From positions 1 through 33,303 of the forward strand of contig PCVQ01000004.1 of assembly GCA_002796025.1 (NCBI GenBank): a DNA stretch of 33,303 nt, in the 5' to 3' direction. This document shows positions 20,879-27,267 of this stretch, in pieces. Source of the DNA: Candidatus Peregrinibacteria bacterium CG11_big_fil_rev_8_21_14_0_20_46_8. Lineage in GTDB: Bacteria > Patescibacteriota > Gracilibacteria > UBA1369 > UM-FILTER-53-11. Under the pieces are notes generated by a model that was not told where the DNA came from, did not search any database, and was given only the letters and a program-made list of their open reading frames with translations. Made by a program: the position numbers and the translations under genes. Position 1 is the first letter of the stretch; each line of letters starts with the position of its first letter.

Positions 20879-21808
20879 ATGAATACTACACAGAACATAA
20901 TCGGCGGAGTTGGCAGAAAATTTTTGTCAATCATTGCTATTTCAGCAATGCTCTTGTTTGCAGGAGCAATGAAAATTGCAAGTGCAGAAACAGATGTTAA
21001 TAGTGTCAATGAAAATAATATTAATGCTGAGACGAATAGTAGCGCAACCAGTGGCACCACCAATGGTACAACCAATGGCACGGTTGATGATACTACTGAT
21101 GATACCGAGTCTACCGAGACGGATAGCACGAATACTGATACTAACACCAATAACACCACTACGACCAATGGCAATAATCGCATCAATTTAGGAACAAATA
21201 GTGATAATAATTCTCAAAATATCGAAGAACTCTTTGTTTTAAAGGCGCTGTTTGATGATGAAAACGGCACGGTGAATAATACCAACATTGAAGATCTGTT
21301 TGTTTTGAAACAATTATTTGATGAGAATGGGAATGGAGGAGTTTTGAATAATGGAGGAGATAATCTAGAAGATCTTTTTGTGATTAAGGCACTGTTTGAT
21401 GATCAAAATGGAGACGGCATTTTAAACGGGAATGATAATCTAACAGATCTCATTGTGCTTCAAGCGCTATTTGATGATGATGAAAATGGAACTGGAACTG
21501 GAATCTTTAATGGAGACGATAGTAATTTAGAAGATCTTTTCATCTTATCAATTATTGATGATGACGATGGTACCGGTGACAGTGATTTAGTCGATCTTTT
21601 CGTCATCACAAAGCTGTTTGATGATGAAAATGGAACCGGAAGTGGAAATGGTCTCTTCAGTGGAGACGACAATCTAGAGGATCTTTTCATTTTGACTATC
21701 CTTGATGATGACGATGATAACGGTGGTACTGATTTAGTAGATCTTTTCGTCATTCGAGAGCTTTTCAATGATGATGAAGAGAACAATATCAATAATCTCT
21801 TAAACTAA
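20879..21808 (+). CDS. Secreted acidic protein with eight DLFVLxxLFDDxNG repeats
   Basis: 309 aa. Signal peptide to about residue 36 (FLSIIAISAMLLFAGAMKIA, cleavage at ASA-ETD). Residues 37-113 are a Thr/Asn/Ser/Asp-rich linker. From residue 115 eight repeats follow, beginning at 115, 137, 163, 188, 217, 237, 265 and 286, each an amphipathic hydrophobic stretch (IEDLFVLKQLF, LVDLFVITKLF) closed by an Asp/Asn/Gly loop (DDENGTG, DDDDGTGD). The loops look able to bind Ca2+, as in dockerin or type III thrombospondin loops, but match neither exactly. No Cys, no anchor. No known family recognised. Strong terminator follows. Confidence 0.88.
   Translation: MNTTQNIIGGVGRKFLSIIAISAMLLFAGAMKIASAETDVNSVNENNINAETNSSATSGTTNGTTNGTVDDTTDDTESTETDSTNTDTNTNNTTTTNGNNRINLGTNSDNNSQNIEELFVLKALFDDENGTVNNTNIEDLFVLKQLFDENGNGGVLNNGGDNLEDLFVIKALFDDQNGDGILNGNDNLTDLIVLQALFDDDENGTGTGIFNGDDSNLEDLFILSIIDDDDGTGDSDLVDLFVITKLFDDENGTGSGNGLFSGDDNLEDLFILTILDDDDDNGGTDLVDLFVIRELFNDDEENNINNLLN
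21220..21805 (+). repeat. Eight imperfect tandem repeats coding for the DLFVL...DDxNG units
   Basis: Units of 60-87 bp start with GAAGATCTTTTTGT-like sequence and end in GAT/GAA/AAT/GGA-rich loops. Unit length alternates long and short (29, 20, 28, 21 residues in the second half), suggesting duplication of a two-unit block. Confidence 0.75.
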
Positions 21809-21858
21809 TTCTAATTTCTAACCTGCCAAATCCCTGTGCGAATACAAATACGCCCACA

Positions 21859-23037
21859 CTAACGAAGAACAGTCATCTTTGAATGACTGTTCTTCGCTTT
21901 TTTAGTATGAACTTCTTCAGGCACAACTACTATTACTTTTAACCCCTGTTTATTCAGCTCATTAACCAATCCTTCTTCGTGACCAGCACCGAATTGAAGC
22001 ATCCCGATGGTCTGATTTTGGTTGCGTAGCGCTGTAGCAAAGTTTTCTGCAGTTTCACGGTTCCTTTGATCAATTACTACCTCTTGAATTTTTTCTTTAC
22101 TGCGCTTTTCGAGTCCTTGTAATGTTTGTGTATCATCAATATCTGCAAACGGATTTTTTGTTCTGGACACAGTAGTTTTTTTATTCGTCTTCACTTCATT
22201 TTCTGCCTTCATCAATCGTGATGCCTCCGCTACTGCATCTTGAAACTCGCCAATTTGGCGGTACGCTTTATTATTCTTCTGTTCTTTTGCCATTATCTCT
22301 AGATCGTCGAGATCAGTGTCATTTTTTTTCTCTTTTTCATCATCTCTCGCATCCCGCAACTTTTTAAGCATTTCAAGCTTGAGCGCGAGTCCTTTGTTGT
22401 TGGATTTTTTTGGTTTGAGGCGATCTTTAATATAAATATATTCTCGTACAATTTTTGCACTTTCTTCACGAGTTTCTAAATTTTCTGCTCCAACCAATTT
22501 TACATCACTGTGTTGGCTCCAAACTGTATACGGTGCTCCTTTCAGCCAAATTTGTCTCTCTACATTGTGAATTGCTTTTTCAATTTTATTAAACAGCTCG
22601 CTTTGTGCCTCGCGGTCGACCGGGTTCGTTTCTAAAACTGCTTCCAGTCTTTCGTACTCTTGCTGCAAGAGCTCAAGTGCTTTTAATTCATTTTGTACGT
22701 CGTGACGCTCGCGCTGTTCGACATCTCCTGTTAACTCGCCTTCGACCATAATGAGATTGATGTCTTTTTCATCTACAAGATAATTCATGATTTCATACGT
22801 CTCTCTTTGAGTTCGCTCCGCCTTATCGTTTACATTGTCGCCGTTTTTACTTCCGGGTGCTTTATGATATTGAGGAAAATAAATTACCGTGCCCCAATTT
22901 TCACCAGGCGCTTCGCTTGTGTACGTTGTTCCGATGGGAAGTTGATTTTTGTTATTTGCTTGAGCAAAAGTTTGGTGTGTCATTAGCAGCATGGCTGCTA
23001 TAAGACCGCTACTAACTATTTTTTGAATGATTTGCAT
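21859..23037 (-). CDS. Secreted TraB/ChaN-like protein
   Basis: 392 aa from ATG 23037, where a signal peptide begins (MQIIQKIVSSGLIAAMLLMT, cleavage near FAQA-NN); the longer frame to 23172 lacks a sensible N-terminus. The fold hints come from GTVIYFPQYHKAPG, INLIMVEGELTGD, VKLVGAEN, RNRETAENFATALRNQNQTI and GMLQFGAGHEEGLVNELNKQG, which match in order the TraB/PrgY/GumN and ChaN type of alpha/beta protein (conserved GxGH before the C-terminal strand). The middle (about 110-310) is a long charged helical insertion. A catalytic or peptide-binding role outside the cytoplasm is possible. The last codons contain the terminator of the convergent gene. Confidence 0.65.
   Translation of the reverse strand: MQIIQKIVSSGLIAAMLLMTHQTFAQANNKNQLPIGTTYTSEAPGENWGTVIYFPQYHKAPGSKNGDNVNDKAERTQRETYEIMNYLVDEKDINLIMVEGELTGDVEQRERHDVQNELKALELLQQEYERLEAVLETNPVDREAQSELFNKIEKAIHNVERQIWLKGAPYTVWSQHSDVKLVGAENLETREESAKIVREYIYIKDRLKPKKSNNKGLALKLEMLKKLRDARDDEKEKKNDTDLDDLEIMAKEQKNNKAYRQIGEFQDAVAEASRLMKAENEVKTNKKTTVSRTKNPFADIDDTQTLQGLEKRSKEKIQEVVIDQRNRETAENFATALRNQNQTIGMLQFGAGHEEGLVNELNKQGLKVIVVVPEEVHTKKAKNSHSKMTVLR
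21863..21903 (+). terminator. Strong terminator of the acidic repeat-protein gene
   Basis: Perfect 14-bp stem CGAAGAACAGTCAT / ATGACTGTTCTTCG with a 6-nt loop, then CTTTTTT. It overlaps the last codons of the convergent TraB-like gene, whose C-terminal residues NSHSKMTVLR are encoded by the stem. Confidence 0.9.
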
Positions 23038-23138
23038 GTAATAGAGGTTAGTAAAATAGACACGGTCGCCCATCATAGTTGCTGGCGAACAGCATGCAAG
23101 GACAAATAAATTTCGTGTAGCAACAACAACCTGAAAAC

Positions 23139-23177
23139 GCCTAGAACATAGGCAAATATCACATTGACGCAATGTGA
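23139..23177. repeat. Two adjacent inverted repeats in the divergent gap
   Basis: GCCTA-gaaca-TAGGC (23139-23153) and the perfect TCACATTG-ACG-CAATGTGA (23159-23177). They lie in the 221-bp gap between the TraB-like and radical SAM genes, and could be regulator sites or part of a small RNA. No gene is visible in the gap. Confidence 0.5.
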
Positions 23178-23227
23178 GACTCTTGTTTTATTGGCTGTAA
23201 AAATCTGCACTTGTTGCAGCTTTGCCC

Positions 23228-23258
23228 GTCACGGCAAGCTGGTGTACTCTTCCAGAAA
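23228..23258 (+). promoter_or_regulatory. -10 element of the radical SAM gene next to a bulged palindrome
   Basis: TACTCT (23245-23250) ends 8 nt before the ATG at 23259. Just upstream AGCTTTGCC and GGCAAGCT form an 8-bp inverted repeat (one bulged T) around CGTCAC. Confidence 0.45.
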
Positions 23259-24536
23259 ATGAAAAGTAAATTGCTCGATCTTATTCCAAGCCGCGAATCG
23301 CTCTCTCGTGTTGCGGAAAATATGCCTTTGCCCGAACGCGAGAAGCGCCCCCTCGTTGTCGCTTTTTACCTTACATTTGATTGCAATGCGCGCTGTAAAT
23401 TTTGCAGCCAGGCGAAATATGTATATGGAGAAGCAAAGGGTAATTATGCACATGTTCGCCGCGATATCGAGCGCGCTAAAGAGATTTTGCGTGTTATTCG
23501 GCGCGATGTTCCGAATATTTATTTTGAAGGTGGTGAGCCCACAATTTATCCAGGTTTTGAAGAAATTTTGGCGGAGTGCAAGAGCCTAGAATTTGAAACA
23601 ATCGCCGTAAATACTAATGCAATCAAATTTTCTCCGGCGGTTTTGGAATACGCGGATCTCCTTGTAGTCAGTATGCATTCCGATGATCCGCGCAAAGTCG
23701 TTGAGATTTATGAAATCGCCGGGGGCATAGAGAGAGGCGCGGAAATTATCGATAACATCGCGCGGTACAACAATATGCGCGATAAGAAAAAGACGCGCAT
23801 GGTCATAAATTGCGTTGCTACTGCAGAGAACCTTACAGACATTGCCGAAGTTGCAAGTTTTGCGCAGAATCTTGGAGTTCAATTTAATTTGGCGCCTTCA
23901 ATTCAGCCCGACGGTACTCCGGATCCCGCATTAATAGACAATCCCGATTATCAGCTTTTTGTCGATTGGATGATGAGGCAGGGAATGTTTGTTGCAGCGA
24001 GCCAAAATTATTTGCGCACTATTCGAAATTTTGAACCTTTTATTTGTGCGCCGCACTTGGTGCCCGGGGTACATCCGGACGGCCGCATGATTGTACCGTG
24101 TCCAAATTTGCCCGAGGCACCTGAAATGGTGAATATTTTGGAAGCTGGTGGAGTCATTGAGGGGTTGCGCATAGGCCGTGAAAAATTTGAAGCACAGCAT
24201 GGAATTTTAGACACAGCCCGCCGCTGTGCGGACAGGTGTCATAAAATGTGTTTTGTAGATACAAGCGGAACGAGCTCCATTGCGGGGATTATGACTATGG
24301 TTCAAGAAGGTGTACGCGGCTTCCGCCGCCAATTAGCGGTAAAAGATAAAATCTCCAATCGCGCACCGCCTCATCTTCGGTCTCACTCCGCATGTTTATG
24401 CGATCCCTATTACGACAAATTTGCACCTTGGATGCCGGAAGGTACCGAGGCATGGTTAAATCGCCGCAATCACTGCCCTGCCGATACTCAGCAAAAAACA
24501 TCAGGACATCCAGCATTGCGGGTTATTGAAGAGTAA
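23259..24536 (+). CDS. Radical SAM protein with C-terminal Cys clusters (SPASM/twitch-like)
   Basis: 425 aa from ATG 23259. The [4Fe-4S]-SAM motif is Cys42-x3-Cys46-x2-Cys49 in FDCNARCKFCSQ, followed by IYFEGGEPTIYPGFEEIL (SAM-binding GGEP), VNTNA and the rest of a partial TIM barrel. The C-terminal third carries more Cys: FICAPHLVPGVHPDGRMIVPC, then RRCADRCHKMC, then SACLCDPYYD, enough for one or two auxiliary clusters. The barrel resembles the HpnH/MoaA/SPASM peptide- or lipid-modifying groups, but the substrate is unknown. It relies on Fe-S assembly, which the suf genes can provide. DUF2267 gene follows by 61 nt. Confidence 0.9.
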   Translation: MKSKLLDLIPSRESLSRVAENMPLPEREKRPLVVAFYLTFDCNARCKFCSQAKYVYGEAKGNYAHVRRDIERAKEILRVIRRDVPNIYFEGGEPTIYPGFEEILAECKSLEFETIAVNTNAIKFSPAVLEYADLLVVSMHSDDPRKVVEIYEIAGGIERGAEIIDNIARYNNMRDKKKTRMVINCVATAENLTDIAEVASFAQNLGVQFNLAPSIQPDGTPDPALIDNPDYQLFVDWMMRQGMFVAASQNYLRTIRNFEPFICAPHLVPGVHPDGRMIVPCPNLPEAPEMVNILEAGGVIEGLRIGREKFEAQHGILDTARRCADRCHKMCFVDTSGTSSIAGIMTMVQEGVRGFRRQLAVKDKISNRAPPHLRSHSACLCDPYYDKFAPWMPEGTEAWLNRRNHCPADTQQKTSGHPALRVIEE

Positions 24537-24597
24537 TAATGGTGCAATTCTTTTTTGTGATGAAACGTCTCTCAATTATCACTTAAAAGAATTCATT

Positions 24598-25011
24598 ATG
24601 ACAAAACAAGTTTCGAGTATAGAAAGTTCTTACCAAAAAACTTTAGATTTGTTTCATGCTATAGAAAGGAAAACAGGCTGGAAAGAAAACCACGAAGTAA
24701 CGTACAAAGCACTGCGAGCAGTGTTGCACGCTTTGCGGGATCGTATGATACCCGACGAAGCGGTTCAATTTGGTTCACAACTGCCTTTAATTGTCCGTGG
24801 TATGTACTATGAAGGATGGAAGCCGAGTAAAACGCCTCAAAAAATGAGCAAGGATGAATTTATTCAAAGGATCCAGGGCGAAACATATATTGCCCAGCCA
24901 AATCCTGAGGAGATGGTGAAACATATTCTGGAAGGCATCGATGAATTCATGGCCCCAGGAACTGTTGAAAAAATCAAAAATACTTTGCCCAAGGATTTTT
25001 GGGTGCTTTGA
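24598..25011 (+). CDS. DUF2267-domain protein
   Basis: 137 aa. The DUF2267 pattern is plain: a helix ending TYKALRAVLHALRDRMIPDEA, then QFGSQLPLIVRGMYYEGWKP, then a Ser/Lys segment, FIQRIQGETY, and a last helix pair ending KNTLPKDFWVL. The family is predicted to be small soluble four-helix proteins of unknown function. Start at ATG 24598 (MTKQVSSIESSYQKT) leaves out a poorly conserved extension beginning at TTG 24526. It probably shares the radical SAM transcript, since no clear promoter was seen. Confidence 0.88.
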   Translation: MTKQVSSIESSYQKTLDLFHAIERKTGWKENHEVTYKALRAVLHALRDRMIPDEAVQFGSQLPLIVRGMYYEGWKPSKTPQKMSKDEFIQRIQGETYIAQPNPEEMVKHILEGIDEFMAPGTVEKIKNTLPKDFWVL

Positions 25012-25024
25012 TTTGGGTGTTATC

Positions 25025-25099
25025 TGGAGCGAGTAAGGGGAATCGAACCCCTGTCCCCACCATGGCAAGGTGGTGTAATAGCCACTATACGATACTCGC
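25025..25099 (-). tRNA. tRNA-Gly(GCC)
   Basis: Acceptor GCGAGTA/TACTCGC, anticodon stem CCACC/GGTGG around loop TTGCCAT (anticodon GCC), T arm AGGGG-TTCGATT-CCCCT, discriminator T, encoded CCA at 25027-25025. Convergent with the DUF2267 gene. Confidence 0.96.
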
Positions 25100-25227
25100 G
25101 AAAGCAGGGGGAAATATAACATAGACTGCAAAAAACTCAACTTTTTTTAAGGTTGGGAATTCTAAAAGATGCGTTGCATCTCGAGAATATCTCTTATACA
25201 CTGCCTCAGGTTCTTACTGACTGCTAC

Positions 25228-25302
25228 GCCAGGGTAGCTCAGTGGTAGAGCATGCGACTGAAAATCGCAGTGTCGGCAGTTCAATTCTGCCCCCTGGCAC
25301 CA
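25228..25302 (+). tRNA. tRNA-Phe(GAA)
   Basis: Acceptor GCCAGGG/CCCTGGC, D arm GCTC/GAGC, anticodon stem TGCGA/TCGCA with loop CTGAAAA (anticodon GAA), T arm GGCAG-TTCAATT-CTGCC, encoded CCA (25300-25302). Confidence 0.96.
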
Positions 25303-25429
25303 AAAGCTGGTTATAAAGGAGGTATTCCGGTTAAGGCTGAATAAAGCACATACCAAACCACGCTTTTTTGAAAGTTAACCTGAACATTGACGTCTTCTTT
25401 GTAAGAAGCGCGTGTTTCTTGAATCTCAT

Positions 25430-25443
25430 ATTTTTTAACCCCC
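25430..25443 (+). promoter_or_regulatory. ATTTTTTAACCCCC leader element, 6 nt before ATG 25450
   Basis: Third copy of the leader element, followed by AGTGTT and ATG. Confidence 0.6.
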
Positions 25444-25449
25444 AGTGTT

Positions 25450-25833
25450 ATGAAAACACTCAAACAATTTTTCGCGGCACTATTGGTCTCGGGGGTTATC
25501 TTCGCACCCATGAGCAGTGTATCTGCTCAAGAGAATACTACGAAGTTACCTCCAGAAGATATCGCCTGTTTTAGTGCGGCGATTGAGGCGCGGTCGAGTG
25601 CTTTAATCGATGCTCTTGATGAATGGCAAGGCGATGTAAAGGTCGCAATTATGGAACGAAACGATGGCATTATCGAGTCATTAGCGCTTGAGCGCGATGC
25701 CCGCTTTGATGCACGCCGTAACGTTTTTGTTGCGTATACGGAACAAGTCCGTTTGCTTGATGCGCGATATGAGCAAATGCGCAATAACGCTTTTGCCAAT
25801 TATCGCAGTGCAGTCAATGACTGCCGTTCATAA
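25450..25833 (+). CDS. Small secreted helical protein with two Cys, 127 aa
   Basis: Signal peptide MKTLKQFFAALLVSGVIFAP with cleavage near SVSAQ-ENT. The mature part of about 100 residues is helical and charged (EARSSALIDALDEWQGDVKV, LERDARFDARRNVFVAYTEQ). It has one Cys at each end (DIACF and NDCRS), well placed for a disulfide that would tie the two ends together; VKOR at 4618 could support this. No family recognised. It shares the leader element and general plan with the next gene, 39 bp downstream. Confidence 0.78.
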   Translation: MKTLKQFFAALLVSGVIFAPMSSVSAQENTTKLPPEDIACFSAAIEARSSALIDALDEWQGDVKVAIMERNDGIIESLALERDARFDARRNVFVAYTEQVRLLDARYEQMRNNAFANYRSAVNDCRS

Positions 25834-25851
25834 GCGTTTCTTTTGCTGTTT

Positions 25852-25865
25852 ATTTTTTAACCCTC
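25852..25865 (+). promoter_or_regulatory. ATTTTTTAACCCTC leader element, 7 nt before ATG 25873
   Basis: Fourth copy, with one C-to-T change, followed by ATTTTAT and ATG. It occupies almost the whole 39-bp gap between the two secreted-protein genes. Confidence 0.55.
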
Positions 25866-25872
25866 ATTTTAT

Positions 25873-26553
25873 ATGAAGGTATCTAAATTCATTGCAGCCG
25901 GCAGTATTGCTTCGCTGCTCTTTGTACTCTCGGCTTTGCCGGTCTCTGCACAGAGCGAAAGTGAAGAGACAGCTCCGCAAGCCCAGCACCGTGAATGTAA
26001 GCAAGAAGCTCATGATGCATTCCGCGCAGCATATCGCGCAGCATTTGAAAAACGTGCAGAAGCAACTGCTAAGGCACGTGCTGAATATCACGCAGCTCTT
26101 GATGTCGAGCTTGAGGATGGTGAAGATGGTTTGATTGCAAGACTTCGTCTTCGTTTAGAAGCGCGTCAGGCATTTCATGCAGCAGTACGTGAGGCAAATA
26201 ATGAATTTATTGAGACATTAAAGGAAGCTCGTGCCGAATATAAAGATGTAAAAGAAGAGTGCCGTGATGAATTTAAAGCAGAACGAGAAGAGGCTCGATT
26301 AGAAGTTGATGGTGAAGTGGATACTGATGTTGTTGATGATAATAATGAGGAGAGCACTGACGACGATGAGGATGAATCTGAAGATGAACTTGAAGCTGAG
26401 GAAGGCCGTAGAATTGAGTCTGAAATAGACGTAAAGATAGAGCGCAAGGGCAGAGGCGGAGAAGTGAAGATTGAACAGCAGTCTCGTATAGAGGATAAGA
26501 AAAAGGCGGGTCTAAAATCGGGGTTACGTCTTCGTTCGAATTTGGAATTATAA
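25873..26553 (+). CDS. Secreted charged protein: helical domain plus acidic and basic tail, 226 aa
   Basis: Signal peptide MKVSKFIAAGSIASLLFVLS, cleavage near PVSAQ-SES. Residues 35-145 are long helices rich in Ala, Glu, Arg and Lys with two Cys (HRECKQEAHDAFRAAY and VKEECRDEFKAE). Then comes a strongly acidic stretch near 150-175 (Asp/Glu runs), and a final mixed-charge basic part (IERKGRGGEVKIEQQSR to SGLRLRSNLEL). No family recognised. The helical part and the two-Cys layout resemble the preceding gene product, so the pair may be diverged duplicates. A strong terminator follows. Confidence 0.78.
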   Translation: MKVSKFIAAGSIASLLFVLSALPVSAQSESEETAPQAQHRECKQEAHDAFRAAYRAAFEKRAEATAKARAEYHAALDVELEDGEDGLIARLRLRLEARQAFHAAVREANNEFIETLKEARAEYKDVKEECRDEFKAEREEARLEVDGEVDTDVVDDNNEESTDDDEDESEDELEAEEGRRIESEIDVKIERKGRGGEVKIEQQSRIEDKKKAGLKSGLRLRSNLEL

Positions 26554-26593
26554 TTGTATTATTTTTTGTATGTAATTAATTTGTTAGTGGGAG

Positions 26594-26630
26594 GGACCTC
26601 TGAGACACGCTCGGGGGTCCTTTTTATTTT
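26594..26630 (+). terminator. Rho-independent terminator after the secreted-protein pair
   Basis: 11-bp stem GGACCTCTGAG (26594-26604) with CTCGGGGGTCC (26610-26620), loop ACACG, followed by TTTTTATTTT. Confidence 0.85.
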
Positions 26631-26712
26631 ATAAGCTTCGGCTTTTGCTCAGTCGTCGCTAAATTTGCGACTCCTTCGCTTCAGCCTACGCGCTCGGCCC
26701 GCGGCCTCGCAT
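26631..26712. repeat. GC-rich palindromic block of unknown nature
   Basis: Between the terminator and the next promoter, about 80 bp of GC-rich sequence contains short inverted repeats: AAGC-TTCG-GCTT, GTCGC-taaattt-GCGAC and GGCC-GC-GGCC-like. It resembles an intergenic REP-type element, but only one copy is in the window. Confidence 0.35.
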
Positions 26713-26751
26713 TTAATGTTATACTAATGTAAATAATCTTAATTATCTCTT

Positions 26752-27267
26752 ATGAACACATCGGAAGGTGGTAAACCACTTCAACAGCTCGAGCATGTTC
26801 TGGACGAATATTTGATTCATAAAGCACCATTTCAGCTGCCTGGCGGCTTAAAGCAGTTTATTGTAAAGGTAGCGCCTTGGCTCAATTTGCTGTTTATTAT
26901 TACACTATTGCCGGTGGTTTTATTTGCTTTAGGTCTCGGAGCCATCCTCTCTCCGTTCCTTTTGTTCGGAGATGCAGCGTACCATGCAGGTGCCGGTTTA
27001 TTTACGCTGATTTTTGCAGCCGGTTCAATTGTTTTACAGGCAATTGCAGTACCGGGACTCTTTAAGCGCAATGCGCAGGGATGGAACTTCCTTTACTATG
27101 CAACACTGCTTATGGCAGTCGCCGACATTGTTTATTTCAGTATTACCGGATTGATTGGGGTTTTGATTTCGCTCTATATTCTCTTTCAAGTGAAATCGTT
27201 GTATGCAGGCAAGACAGTTATGGCTGCGCCATCACCAAAAAGTCACCCACCAAAGCATCAAGACTAA
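26752..27267 (+). CDS. Hypothetical membrane protein with four helices, 171 aa
   Basis: The soluble N-terminus (MNTSEGGKPLQQLEHVLDEY) is followed by helices at about 45-70, 80-105, 108-130 and 133-150, and a Pro/Lys-rich tail (APSPKSHPPKHQD). The N-terminal leucine-rich segment followed by a KVAPWLNLLFIITLLPVVLF-type first helix is a pattern I associate with uncharacterised chromosomal proteins of CPR bacteria. TATACT lies 26 nt before the ATG, so a short leader is possible. The stop shares CTAA with the stop of the convergent hydrolase gene. Confidence 0.8.
   Translation: MNTSEGGKPLQQLEHVLDEYLIHKAPFQLPGGLKQFIVKVAPWLNLLFIITLLPVVLFALGLGAILSPFLLFGDAAYHAGAGLFTLIFAAGSIVLQAIAVPGLFKRNAQGWNFLYYATLLMAVADIVYFSITGLIGVLISLYILFQVKSLYAGKTVMAAPSPKSHPPKHQD

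Noticed and set aside
21937..21946. TTTTAACCCC resembling the leader element
   Set aside because: It lies inside the coding region of the TraB-like gene on the minus strand (Lys-Gln-Gly-Leu-Lys codons) with no start codon nearby.
23038..23172. 45-residue N-terminal extension of the TraB-like protein
   Set aside because: It precedes a complete signal peptide, is Cys-rich without pattern, and overlaps palindromes.
25315..25323. AAAGGAGGT, a perfect Shine-Dalgarno-like sequence after tRNA-Phe
   Set aside because: No ATG, GTG or TTG start codon opens a frame within 15 nt downstream; the next gene begins at 25450 with another signal.
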